Source of the DNA: CAMAVH01 sp964628235 | Lineage (GTDB): Bacteria; Pseudomonadota; Alphaproteobacteria; SMXQ01 | Length of the DNA stretch: 64,000 nucleotides | Assembly (NCBI GenBank): GCA_964628235.1 | Contig: CAZVLU010000008.1 | Location: 1 to 64,000 of the forward strand | Direction of reading: 5' to 3' | Shown here: piece by piece, positions 25,069 to 33,204 of the stretch | How the letters are laid out: each line of letters begins with the position of its first letter | Position numbering within the stretch: position 1 is the first letter of the stretch | Program-made: the position numbers and the translations under genes | Notes under the pieces: model-generated | Told to the model about the DNA's origin: nothing | Databases searched by the model: none | The model's input: only the letters and a program-made list of their open reading frames with translations

Positions 25069-26073
25069 ATGGATCCACTGACGCAAGGCGTGCTCGGCGC
25101 CGCGCTCCCGTTGTCCACCCGGGGCAAGAGCCAGACAAGAGCCGCAAGCGCCATCGGTTTTCTCGCCGGCATGGCGGCCGATCTGGATGTGCTGATCCGC
25201 TCACAGAGCGATGGTCTGCTATTCCTGGAATATCATCGGCAATTCACGCATTCCCTTCTCTTCATCCCGATCGGCGGCTTGCTTGTCGCGGCGCTGTTTT
25301 TCCTCGTCGCACGCCGGTGGTTTCACGTCGATTTTCTACGACTGTGGTTGTTCAGCTCGTTAGGATATGCCACGCACGGTTTGCTCGACGCCGCGACCTC
25401 ATATGGGACGCAACTCTTGTGGCCGATCAGCGATCGGCGGTTTTCGTTGAGCATCATTTCTGTCGTCGATCCGCTTTTCACGCTGCCGCTATTGGTCCTC
25501 GTGCTCGTCGGCGTGGCGCGAAAGAGCGGGCGGTGGGCCCGGCTGGCGATGCTTTGGGCCGCAATTTACCTGGGCTTTGGCGCGTACCAACATCATGCGG
25601 CATTATCGTTGGCTTACGGATTGGCCGAGGATCGCGGTCATTCGCCCATCCGTGTCGAAGTCAAGCCGACCTTTGCCAATCTCATCCTGTGGCGCAGCGT
25701 TTACCAAACGGCCGACCAGTTTTATGTCGATGGGGTGCGCCCGAGCTTCGGCGCAAGAATCTTCGACGGCTCCTCGATCGCTAAACTCGATGTCGGGACA
25801 GCGTTTCCATGGCTAGATCCAGCGTCTCAGCAAGCGCGGGATGTCGAGCGATTTACACGCTTTAGCAACGGATTCGTCGCCCAGGCAAGGGACGGAGACG
25901 CGCGTATCGTCGACGTTCGCTACGCGTTTATTCCCACCGAGATCGCGCCGCTTTGGTCCATCCGTCTGGATCAAAGCGCGCCGCCTTCGGCTCATGCGCG
26001 CTACGAAACCCATCGGGAGAACGCCCGCGAGAACTTCAGCGCATTGTGGGCGATGGTGCTGATGCGGCCATAA
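25069..26073 (+). CDS. DUF457/YdjM-family inner-membrane protein (putative metal-dependent hydrolase)
   Basis: A 334-residue membrane protein of the YdjM/DUF457 (PF04307-like) group. It starts MDPLTQGVLGAALPLSTRGK, then GFLAGMAADLDVLIRSQSDG, with EYHRQFTHSLLFIPIGGLLV carrying conserved His and Asp residues that suggest a metal site, and several spans to about residue 190 (ATHGLLDAATSYGTQLLWPI). The C-terminal 150 residues are soluble. E. coli YdjM is LexA-regulated; here no SOS box was checked. The ATG at 25069 excludes the preceding tRNA. Base composition falls in parts of this gene (about 48% GC in one 60-base line), hinting at an accessory region starting at the tRNA. Confidence 0.75.
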   Translation: MDPLTQGVLGAALPLSTRGKSQTRAASAIGFLAGMAADLDVLIRSQSDGLLFLEYHRQFTHSLLFIPIGGLLVAALFFLVARRWFHVDFLRLWLFSSLGYATHGLLDAATSYGTQLLWPISDRRFSLSIISVVDPLFTLPLLVLVLVGVARKSGRWARLAMLWAAIYLGFGAYQHHAALSLAYGLAEDRGHSPIRVEVKPTFANLILWRSVYQTADQFYVDGVRPSFGARIFDGSSIAKLDVGTAFPWLDPASQQARDVERFTRFSNGFVAQARDGDARIVDVRYAFIPTEIAPLWSIRLDQSAPPSAHARYETHRENARENFSALWAMVLMRP

Positions 26074-26178
26074 GCGGTGGACCGGCTCAATGCGGGCGAC
26101 GTCCAAAGGCGCCGAACCGGCTCGCGGCGACGGCGCGACCGTGGCAATATCTACGAAACAAAGCCGCGGGAGGCCCCA

Positions 26179-26823
26179 ATGCAGATCACGCTTTATTACG
26201 CGCCGCACACTTGTTCGCTCGCACCCTACATCACGTTGACCGAAGCTGGGGCCGATTTCCGGGTCGAAGCCATGAGCCTGCGTCGCAAGCAGCAGTTCTC
26301 GGCCGAGTATCTGAAGATCAATCCTAAGCATAAGGTGCCGGCGCTGGTGGTGGATGGCCGGGCGATGACGGAGAACGTCGCCATTCACGCGTGGATCGCG
26401 CGGACCTTCCCCCACGCGAAGCTTCTGCCCACCGATCCGTGGCAGGAGCTGCAGGCGCTGTCGCTGCACAGTTGGTGCTCGGGTGGGATCCATCCCTATC
26501 TCGCGCGGGTCAACAACCCCAGCAAGACCTGCGATGCGCCCGGCGCGGAAGCCCGCGTCAACGCCATCGCCACCGAGGCGCTGCATGAGAACTTCGCCGT
26601 CGCCGATGGGATGCTTGCCGGACGCTCATGGTTTTTCGACCATTTCACCACGCCGGATGCCCATTTCTTCTGGTGCGCGCGGCGCGCGCAAGAACTGAAG
26701 GTGGATATCTCCAGCTATGCTAACGTCATGGGCCATTTTTCCCGTATGCGCGCGCGCCCGAGCGTACAGAAGTTCGAGGCGTTCGAAGCGGAAGTCGAGG
26801 CTGGCTTCGCCAGCTTGGCGTGA
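26179..26823 (+). CDS. Glutathione S-transferase (beta-class-like)
   Basis: A 214-residue GST. The N-terminus MQITLYYAPHTCSLAPYITL has the Cys-Ser-Leu-Ala-Pro arrangement of bacterial beta-class enzymes such as GstA, with the active cysteine near residue 12. HKVPALVVDGRAMTENVAIH is the glutathione-binding cis-Pro/Ser-Gln-like region. A C-terminal helical domain follows. It may conjugate or detoxify products of the neighbouring catabolic genes. ATG 26179 is chosen because it gives the family N-terminus; AGGCCCCA is a weak ribosome-binding site. A 14-base gap leads into the dehydrogenase gene. Confidence 0.85.
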   Translation: MQITLYYAPHTCSLAPYITLTEAGADFRVEAMSLRRKQQFSAEYLKINPKHKVPALVVDGRAMTENVAIHAWIARTFPHAKLLPTDPWQELQALSLHSWCSGGIHPYLARVNNPSKTCDAPGAEARVNAIATEALHENFAVADGMLAGRSWFFDHFTTPDAHFFWCARRAQELKVDISSYANVMGHFSRMRARPSVQKFEAFEAEVEAGFASLA

Positions 26824-26837
26824 GTCAAGGAAGGTCG

Positions 26838-27806
26838 ATGAAGATCGTCGTTCTGCTCCGGGCTGGCCGCATCGATATTGAAGAGCTCGCGGCGCGCCAC
26901 CCGGCGCAAGCGTTCGTCCTGGTCGAGAACGCGGCCGGCCTCGCCCGGGAATTGCCGGATGCCGAAGCGCTGGTGACGGCGAACACCCATTACGATGCGG
27001 CCGCGGCGGCGATCGTCAAGCGCGCCAGCGGCCTCAAATGGATCCAGTTCACGACATCGGGGCTCGATGCGGCGTTGCGCGCCGGCGGCTTTCCCGACGA
27101 CGCTATCGTGACGAACGGCGCAGGGATGGCCGCGCCGATGGTCGCCGAACATGGATTCGCCTTGGCGCTGATGGTCGGCCATCGGCTGCGCGACCTGGAG
27201 CAGGCGGCGGCGCGCGGCGAATGGCGGCGCGACATCCGGGACTCCATGATCGCGCTCTATGGCCGGACGCTCTGCATCATCGGGCTCGGCGCCGTGGGCC
27301 GGGAGGCGGCGCGCCGCGCCCGCGCCTTCGGCATGAAAGTCATCGGCGTGTCGCGCGCGGCGGTGGCCGACGATCTCATCGACGAGATTTATCCGCGCGA
27401 ACGCCTGGCAGAGGCCTTAGCACGCGCGGATTTGGTCATGTTGACGACGGTGGCGACGGCGGAGACGGTCGATCTCATCGATGCGGCGGCCTTCGCCGCG
27501 ATGAAGCCGGGCGCCATTCTGGTGAATGTCGCGCGCGGCGAGCTGATTGACGAGGGGGCGCTCGCCGCCGCCTGCCACGCCGGGCGGCTCGCCGGCGCCG
27601 GCCTCGATGTCACGAAAATCGAGCCCTTGCCCGCTGATAGCCCGCTGTGGCGTCTGCCCAATGTCGTCGTCACACCGCATCTCGCCGGCGGCGGCGCGGA
27701 CAACTCAGGCCTGCTGGTCGACCTGATCGACGATAATCTCTCGCGTTACCTGAAGGGCGAGCGGCTCACCCGCGTCGTCGATTGGAAAAACATCCAGCTC
27801 GCCTAG
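26838..27806 (+). CDS. D-2-hydroxyacid dehydrogenase (NAD-dependent)
   Basis: A 322-residue D-isomer-specific 2-hydroxyacid dehydrogenase. The dinucleotide fold is IIGLGAVGREAARRARAFGM (about residue 150). The catalytic Arg is in LVNVARGELIDEGAL, Glu in LDVTKIEPLPADSP and His in VVVTPHLAGGGADN, the expected Arg/Glu/His set. It reduces or oxidises 2-keto/2-hydroxy acids in the cytoplasm; D-glycerate-type or phenylpyruvate-type substrates cannot be separated by eye. AAGG before the ATG is the ribosome-binding site. It forms a two-gene unit with the upstream GST and faces the class II aldolase (4-base gap). Confidence 0.88.
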   Translation: MKIVVLLRAGRIDIEELAARHPAQAFVLVENAAGLARELPDAEALVTANTHYDAAAAAIVKRASGLKWIQFTTSGLDAALRAGGFPDDAIVTNGAGMAAPMVAEHGFALALMVGHRLRDLEQAAARGEWRRDIRDSMIALYGRTLCIIGLGAVGREAARRARAFGMKVIGVSRAAVADDLIDEIYPRERLAEALARADLVMLTTVATAETVDLIDAAAFAAMKPGAILVNVARGELIDEGALAAACHAGRLAGAGLDVTKIEPLPADSPLWRLPNVVVTPHLAGGGADNSGLLVDLIDDNLSRYLKGERLTRVVDWKNIQLA

Positions 27807-27810
27807 CCCG

Positions 27811-28596
27811 TCAGGATTTGTAATCTGGGTAAAGCTGATCGGCCATGCGCATGCACATGCGCCATTCCGGGCCGCCAAGAGGCTGATTGGGGCGGCGCGC
27901 GGCGATCTGCGCCTTCGTGAAGTCCTTGATGTCTTCCGGGATCTCGCGGATCTCGCTGTTGAGCGACATCACGCGTTCTTGCAGTTCGCAGGCGGTGATC
28001 AAGCGGCGCATGTAGCTGAAGGCTTCGCCGACGGTGCGGCCCACGCTGAGCAGGCCGTGATTCCACATGATCATCGCTTTGCGTTCGCCGAGATCGGCGA
28101 CGATGCGGGCCGCTTCGTCGCTTTCGTTCGCGTATCCTTCGAACGCGTGATAGCCGACTTCGCGATGCAGCATGCAGCTGCTTTGGTCGATAATCTTGAG
28201 GCCGCCGCGCGTCGCGGAAATGACGATGCCTGCCATCGGATGGGTATGGACGACGCAGTTGATCGCGCTGTTGGCCTTCAGGATCGCGCTATGGAAATTG
28301 AGGCCTGCGGGTGCCAGCGTCGCATCCCCTTCGCTCAAGATGCGTCCATCGAGATCGGCCTTCACCAAGCTGCTGGCGGTGACTTCGTGCCAGCCAAGAT
28401 CATGCGGATTCATTAAAAAGTGGCCGGGCTCCCCTTGCACGCGCGCGGTGATGTGATTGACCAAGCGGTCATTCCATCCCAGGTGATGCGCGATGCGGAA
28501 CGCCGCCGCGAGCTGCAGGCGCGTGTCCCATTCCGCGGCGCCGATTCCCCGTCCGCGGCCTTTTACTTCATTTTCGCTGACAATTGCGCCTGTCAT
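27811..28596 (-). CDS. Class II aldolase/adducin-family protein
   Basis: A 261-residue zinc-dependent aldolase/decarboxylase of the fuculose-phosphate aldolase/adducin family. Metal ligands are in VVHTHPMAGIV (two His) and MIMWNHGLLSVG (third His); LAPAGLNFHSAILKANSAI is the typical phosphate-site region. It may cleave a C-C bond of a hydroxy-keto acid or sugar phosphate, or decarboxylate as in some aromatic pathways. The ATG at 28596 has CAGGGAG about 10 bases upstream; an in-frame ATG at 28647 is less likely because the additional residues are not family-like. Confidence 0.85.
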   Translation of the reverse strand: MTGAIVSENEVKGRGRGIGAAEWDTRLQLAAAFRIAHHLGWNDRLVNHITARVQGEPGHFLMNPHDLGWHEVTASSLVKADLDGRILSEGDATLAPAGLNFHSAILKANSAINCVVHTHPMAGIVISATRGGLKIIDQSSCMLHREVGYHAFEGYANESDEAARIVADLGERKAMIMWNHGLLSVGRTVGEAFSYMRRLITACELQERVMSLNSEIREIPEDIKDFTKAQIAARRPNQPLGGPEWRMCMRMADQLYPDYKS

Positions 28597-28645
28597 GGCA
28601 CGTTTCTCCCTGTTTGCGGCCTCTATAGGCTCGTGATTATGCCGC

Positions 28646-28662
28646 ATAGTTTAGTTTACTAT
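28646..28662. promoter_or_regulatory. ATAGT-N7-ACTAT inverted repeat containing a GTTTAGTTT core
   Basis: In the 201-base gap between the divergent aldolase and Bug-receptor genes, GTTTAGTTT (28649-28657), the same 9-mer as one arm of the efflux operator, sits inside a 5-bp inverted repeat. The function is uncertain. Confidence 0.3.
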
Positions 28663-28797
28663 CAGGCGACCGCAACGTCGGCGCTAACCGCCTTAAACAT
28701 TACAGAGGGTAAATCGAGCGCGGCAGCAGCCGGGACTGGCGTGCCGACAACAAGCACCGCAGAGTGCGAATAAAATGCTGAACAACGGGAGGAAAGA

Positions 28798-29823
28798 ATG
28801 ACCTATGCGAAAATGAGCGCCGCGATTGCGGCGTTGACGGCGATGTGCGCTTTCACGTCTGCGGGGGCTCTGGCCCAGTCGGCCCCCAGCTTCGCCGGCA
28901 AGCAGATCACCATCATCGTCGGGTTCGATGTCGGCGGCAGCTATGATGGATATAGCCGCCTGGTCGCCGGACATATCGGCCGCTTTTTGCCGGGCAATCC
29001 GAGCGCCATCACGCAGAACATGCCGGGCGCCGGCAGCGTCAGGGCGACCAACCACCTTTACGAAATCGCGCCAAAAGACGGCACGACGATCGGCATGATC
29101 GATCAAGCCATCCAGGCATTCGAACTGATGGGCCGCAGCGGCCTGAAGGCCGACACGACCAAATTCAATTGGATCGGCCGGCTCGCCTCCAACAGCGCCG
29201 TGCTCTTTGCCTGGCATACAGCGCCGATCCAGAAAATCGAAGACGCTTTCGACACGAATTTCATCGTTTCGGCGTCCGGGGCCGCTTCTCGCTTGAATTG
29301 GGTCATCCTGAATAGCGTTGTCGGTACTAAGCTGCAGATTCTCACCGGCTATAAAGGCACGAGCGAGTCGCTCTTGGCGATGGAGCGCGGCGAAATTCAC
29401 GGCCTCAGCCGGCCATGGACCGCGATCAAGGCGGCGCAGGCCGATTGGCTGCGGGAGGGAAAAATCCGTTTGCTGCTGCAGACGGGAGCCGAGAAGAACG
29501 ACGATCTGCCGCACGTGCCGCGCATGATGGATTTGGCCAAGACGACTGAGGATCGCCAGCTCCTGCGCTTTTTCGCGGCGCCTTCGGACATCGGCCGCTC
29601 CATCGTCGCGCCGCCTGGCGTGCCGAAGGAAACGGTCGCGCTGCTGCGCGACGCCTTTTGGAAAACGCTCAACGACCCGAGGTTTGAGGCGGACTTGACC
29701 AAATCCGGGTTGGAACTCGATCCGATGCATGGCGACAAGTTGCAGGCCCTGGTGGAAGAGGGGCGGGACGTCCCGCCGGCGGTCGTGGAGCGCGCGAAGG
29801 CGTTATCGGCGCTCGAGAAGTAA
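28798..29823 (+). CDS. Bug-family tripartite tricarboxylate transporter receptor
   Basis: A 341-residue secreted Bug/TctC-type solute receptor. The signal peptide covers about 1-27 (cleavage after SAGALA-QS). The mature part begins FAGKQITIIVGFDVGGSYDG, includes LPGNPSAITQNMPGAGSVRA and DGTTIGMIDQA, and ends with VPPAVVERAKALS. Such receptors bind carboxylate or aromatic acid ligands in the periplasm. No TctA or TctB membrane partner is in the window, so it is an orphan receptor. AGGAGG-like GGAGGAAAGA precedes the ATG. It converges with a cupin gene over an 11-bp hairpin. Confidence 0.85.
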   Translation: MTYAKMSAAIAALTAMCAFTSAGALAQSAPSFAGKQITIIVGFDVGGSYDGYSRLVAGHIGRFLPGNPSAITQNMPGAGSVRATNHLYEIAPKDGTTIGMIDQAIQAFELMGRSGLKADTTKFNWIGRLASNSAVLFAWHTAPIQKIEDAFDTNFIVSASGAASRLNWVILNSVVGTKLQILTGYKGTSESLLAMERGEIHGLSRPWTAIKAAQADWLREGKIRLLLQTGAEKNDDLPHVPRMMDLAKTTEDRQLLRFFAAPSDIGRSIVAPPGVPKETVALLRDAFWKTLNDPRFEADLTKSGLELDPMHGDKLQALVEEGRDVPPAVVERAKALSALEK

Positions 29824-29843
29824 TCGGCGCGCTCAGACGGGAA

Positions 29844-29869
29844 TTGGCCGCATCGCAAGATGCGGCCAA
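29844..29869. terminator. 11-bp hairpin between convergent Bug receptor and cupin genes
   Basis: TTGGCCGCATC and GATGCGGCCAA pair perfectly around a GCAA (GNRA) tetraloop. No U-tract follows on either strand, so it may terminate weakly or protect 3' ends. It is comparable in placement to the hairpin at 47614. Confidence 0.6.
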
Positions 29870-29895
29870 CCTGCCTCAGTTGCGGCGCCCGGCGG

Positions 29896-30402
29896 TCAGG
29901 ACTTTTCCGCCGAGAACCTTTCCGTCGTGCCGATTTTGAAGCGTTGCGGCGCGGCATCGGTGCGGCCGCCCATCGGCCCGCCATCGACGCCAGGCCCCAT
30001 CGACGCGCCGACCTGCAATAGCTCCAATTCCTCGTCGCCGGAATTCTCGAACCAGTAGCGCGAGTAGCGCGGCGTGATGGTGCCCTCCATCGGGCCGAAC
30101 TCGCCGATCAGTTCGTCGCCCGGGCCGTAAAAGCGGACGCGGCCCTTCAAGACCATCCAGAAGGTGTCGACGGTCGTGTGGTAATGCATGTTGTTCTCGC
30201 CGCCATCTTTTTTGACGATCTGCACGGCGGCAGTGACGAGATCGCTTTTGCCGAGGCGCACGCGAGCCTTGGCCTTTTCGGCCTCCGGTTTCTCGTAGCG
30301 ATAGACGCGCACTTGCGATTCCGCCTCGAGGTGGCGGGCTTCCAGCGATGCCGCGTCGAGCGGGGCGGATGTAGTGCTGTTCGACTCGATGGTGGCTGAC
30401 AT
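29896..30402 (-). CDS. Cupin-domain protein
   Basis: A 168-residue small cupin. The core has GGENNMHYHTTVDTFWMVLK with the first-cupin-motif histidines, GRVRFYGPGDELIGEFGPME, and SRYWFENSGDEELELLQVG in the second motif, where the usual third histidine is not evident. It could be a metal-dependent dioxygenase, isomerase or sensor; too small for assignment. It is clearly homologous to the cupin at 47671, which also converges on a Bug receptor gene. A 47-base gap separates it from the upstream TPP enzyme gene, so they may be co-transcribed. Confidence 0.8.
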   Translation of the reverse strand: MSATIESNSTTSAPLDAASLEARHLEAESQVRVYRYEKPEAEKAKARVRLGKSDLVTAAVQIVKKDGGENNMHYHTTVDTFWMVLKGRVRFYGPGDELIGEFGPMEGTITPRYSRYWFENSGDEELELLQVGASMGPGVDGGPMGGRTDAAPQRFKIGTTERFSAEKS

Positions 30403-30449
30403 GTTGATGGTCTCCCTCTTGCTCTATGTTGCCGCGCCGATGGCGGCGC

Positions 30450-32288
30450 TTAAAGATTGCCGGTGCGAACGTCGATGATCGCCACGCCACCGCTCTCGAC
30501 CACCTTCACGGCGCGCTGGAATGCGCCGGCCAGGTCGTCGGGGTTTGTGATCGGGCCTTCGGCATAGGCGCCGTAGCCTTCCGACACCTTCACGAAATCG
30601 ACGTCCGGGCTGCGGGTCGTCGTGCCGATATAGGCGTTTTCCGGCGGGCGGCCGCGGGCCTTGGCGATGTTGGCCTGATGCTCCTCGTCGTTGAACCAGG
30701 AGGTGTTGTTGTTGATGACGATCAGCAACGGCACCTTGTAATGCACGGCGGTCCAGACGGCAGTCGTCGCCATCAGGAAGTCGCCGTCGCCGATGATGCC
30801 GACCGGAAAGCGGCCGTCGTCCAGGCAGGCGAAGGCCGCGCCGACCGACGCGCCCGTGCCGTGGCCCAGGCCGCCGCCCGACGAATGGCCGGCATATTGG
30901 CCGGCGCCGTCGAACTCCCAAGCACCTTCCGGCCATGAGCGATGGTTGCGCAAGGTGAGATACCACGGCTTATCGCGCACGGCGGCGAACAGTTCGGCGA
31001 CCATGCGGCCGGGCGAGATCGGGGTTTCGTTCCAGCGCGCTTTGAGCCTGTCTTGCTGCCTCTGGACCAGCGCCGCCTTTTCCGTCGCGAGCGCCTTGGC
31101 GCGGCTGGCGAAGCGGGCGGCGAGATTCGGTTCAGCGTCGCGGCGCGCTTTCAGCGCCTCGATGATCTGCGCCAGCATCGTCAAGGGATCGGCCATCACC
31201 TGCAGCGCGGTGTCGGCAATCGGTCCGCCGATGCGGCTCCAACGGCGATTGGCGCTCTCGTTCATCGACAGGTCGATGATTTGCCGCTTGTGGCCGGCAT
31301 CCTCGGGCTTTTTATAGGTGTTGCTGCGGCGGCCCATATAGCCGCCGACGGTCCAATGCACGTCGGCGCAATCGACGGCCAGCAGCACATCGGCTTTCGC
31401 CAGCGCCTCGCGCGAGCCAGTGAGGTTCTGCGGATGCCGCGTCGCCAGCGAAACGAACGAGCGATCTTCGCAATAGGCGGCGCCCAGCAATTCGACCAGC
31501 TCGCGCACCGGCGCCGTCGCCGCCGGCAAATATCCGACCCGTCCGCCGACGATCATCGGATAATCCGCGCCGACGAGCATGTCGACCAACTGATCGACGA
31601 TCGCCGCGCTGGCGGCGGGCGGTGCTGGGGGCTGGAAGCGCGCGTCCTTGACGTCGGGCAAATCGATCGGTCCAGCCAGCTTCTGTTCTTGAAGGCCCGA
31701 GTCGAAGGCGACGTAGACCGGACCTTTGGGAACCGTGTTGGCGATTTTATAGCCGCGCATCACCGATTCGATCACGCCGTCCACGGTCGTCGCCTCGTCG
31801 TCCCATTTGACGTAGGAGCGCACGATCTCGCCCTGCGTGTTGGCGGAATGGAGGTAGTCGACGGGACCGCGCAGCGCCATGTCCGACGGGCCGGAGCCGC
31901 CGAGAATGACCACGGGCATGCCGGCGCAATACATGTTGAACACGCCCATCGCGCCATGCATCAGGCCGACCATGTTGTGAAGGATGCAGAGCGCCGGCTG
32001 GCCGGAGGCCGTGGCATAGCCCTGCGCCATTGCCGTCACGGCATCCTCATGCAGTCCTAGGACGACTTTCGGCTTCACGTTCGCGTTGTAATTGACGATC
32101 GAGTCGTGCAGGCCGCGATAGCTCGAGCCTGGATTGAGGAAGGCGTAGTCGAAGCCGAATCCGTTCAAAAGTTCGACCACAGCATCGGAGCCATATTCCG
32201 GCTGATTGGGCTTATGCGTTCCGATCGCGGCTTCGATGCCGGCGACGGCGGCGTTCGGCGCGATGTTTTTTTCTTTTGCGGCGGGCAT
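30450..32288 (-). CDS. Thiamine-pyrophosphate-dependent decarboxylase/ligase (acetolactate-synthase-like)
   Basis: A 612-residue ThDP enzyme with three domains. The PYR domain (about 30-200) has the activating Glu81 in LGLHEDAVTAMAQGYATASG. The central domain (about 220-360) has the Rossmann-like VGGRVGYLPAATAPV. The PP domain has the GDG...NN motif (GDG at 500, NNN at 526-528), preceded by HSSGGGLGHGTGASVGAAFA. It resembles benzoylformate/oxalyl-CoA decarboxylase- and acetolactate-synthase-like family members without a specific match; 2-keto-acid decarboxylation or carboligation is likely. Start codon ATG at 32288; the N-terminus has a 30-residue leader of unknown value. The downstream cupin gene is on the same strand. 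Confidence 0.85.
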   Translation of the reverse strand: MPAAKEKNIAPNAAVAGIEAAIGTHKPNQPEYGSDAVVELLNGFGFDYAFLNPGSSYRGLHDSIVNYNANVKPKVVLGLHEDAVTAMAQGYATASGQPALCILHNMVGLMHGAMGVFNMYCAGMPVVILGGSGPSDMALRGPVDYLHSANTQGEIVRSYVKWDDEATTVDGVIESVMRGYKIANTVPKGPVYVAFDSGLQEQKLAGPIDLPDVKDARFQPPAPPAASAAIVDQLVDMLVGADYPMIVGGRVGYLPAATAPVRELVELLGAAYCEDRSFVSLATRHPQNLTGSREALAKADVLLAVDCADVHWTVGGYMGRRSNTYKKPEDAGHKRQIIDLSMNESANRRWSRIGGPIADTALQVMADPLTMLAQIIEALKARRDAEPNLAARFASRAKALATEKAALVQRQQDRLKARWNETPISPGRMVAELFAAVRDKPWYLTLRNHRSWPEGAWEFDGAGQYAGHSSGGGLGHGTGASVGAAFACLDDGRFPVGIIGDGDFLMATTAVWTAVHYKVPLLIVINNNTSWFNDEEHQANIAKARGRPPENAYIGTTTRSPDVDFVKVSEGYGAYAEGPITNPDDLAGAFQRAVKVVESGGVAIIDVRTGNL

Positions 32289-32379
32289 AGACGAAGACTC
32301 CTGAACTAGTTCTCTTAATAGGCTTGCGGGCGGGTCGAGATATCGCGGCTATTTGATGTTCCGCCGGATCGTGCGATCC

Positions 32380-33204
32380 CTATTCCCGCACGTCGATGAT
32401 GAGGCCGTCGGGATCGGCCAGATGGTGGCACCCGAGCGGACAGGTGCGGCGGAACATCTCGATGCGGTTCGCCCCCTCCTTGCCCTTGCCCACGATGCTC
32501 GCGTTCGGCTGGAGACGATAGTTTCGCTCGACGGCCCGCGCCATATCGTTCTGCAGCGCATCGATGCTCTCGACCCGAAAACCGATATGGTCCAGGCCGC
32601 GCGCGGAGATTCCGGTGTTCTCGAAATCGCTGAGACGCCAGGGGATGATCACCAGCGTGACGTTGCCGTCGGAGAGATAGGCGTTTCGCCCCCCGGCTGG
32701 CTCGTCGAGCCGCGTGAAACCGAAAATATTTTGGTAGAACTCCGCCACCGCTAGGGGATGAAGAACGCGCAAGGCGACATGATCGATGACGCGCCGCAGC
32801 TGTTGGCCATCGGGCTGGTAGATGTCGTCATGGTCGCGCGCGCCGTTTTGCGAAAGAATGAAAATGTTTCCATCGGGATCATGCGTGCTGACCGATCCCG
32901 ACTCTGCGTCGCCAGACGGCGCCGAACAGGCGATGCGCGGATAGCCGTCGCGAATGCGGGCGAGCGTCGCCGCGATGTCATCGACCTGGATGCCGAAGCG
33001 GTCGAGCTGCGCCGGTTGGCCGGGCAGGCGGGGATGAACGTTCAGGCCGACGCGTCCGTCGCCGATGCGGACGGACTCCAACGCATCGCGCGCTCCGGCT
33101 GGCCGCATATGGAAGAAGCCTTCATAAAAGCGGCCGACGGCGTAATTGTTTTCGCTGACGATGGTCAGATGATTGATGTTGGCGGCCACTACGGTCTCAC
33201 TCAT
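32380..33204 (-). CDS. Tandem-domain VOC protein, metal triad only in the C-terminal module
   Basis: A 274-residue protein of two VOC (vicinal oxygen chelate) modules, the arrangement of type I extradiol dioxygenases and 4-hydroxyphenylpyruvate-like enzymes. In the C-terminal module His142, His206 and Asp271 stand at the metal positions (VIDHVALRV, GLDHIGFRVE, ADPDGLIIDV). In the N-terminal module the same positions are His12, Arg69 and Ile116, so the site is broken. Enzymes of this class usually have Glu, not Asp, as third ligand. The start ATG overlaps the neighbour's stop in ATGA, so the pair is co-translated. Substrate unknown. Confidence 0.8.
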   Translation of the reverse strand: MSETVVAANINHLTIVSENNYAVGRFYEGFFHMRPAGARDALESVRIGDGRVGLNVHPRLPGQPAQLDRFGIQVDDIAATLARIRDGYPRIACSAPSGDAESGSVSTHDPDGNIFILSQNGARDHDDIYQPDGQQLRRVIDHVALRVLHPLAVAEFYQNIFGFTRLDEPAGGRNAYLSDGNVTLVIIPWRLSDFENTGISARGLDHIGFRVESIDALQNDMARAVERNYRLQPNASIVGKGKEGANRIEMFRRTCPLGCHHLADPDGLIIDVRE

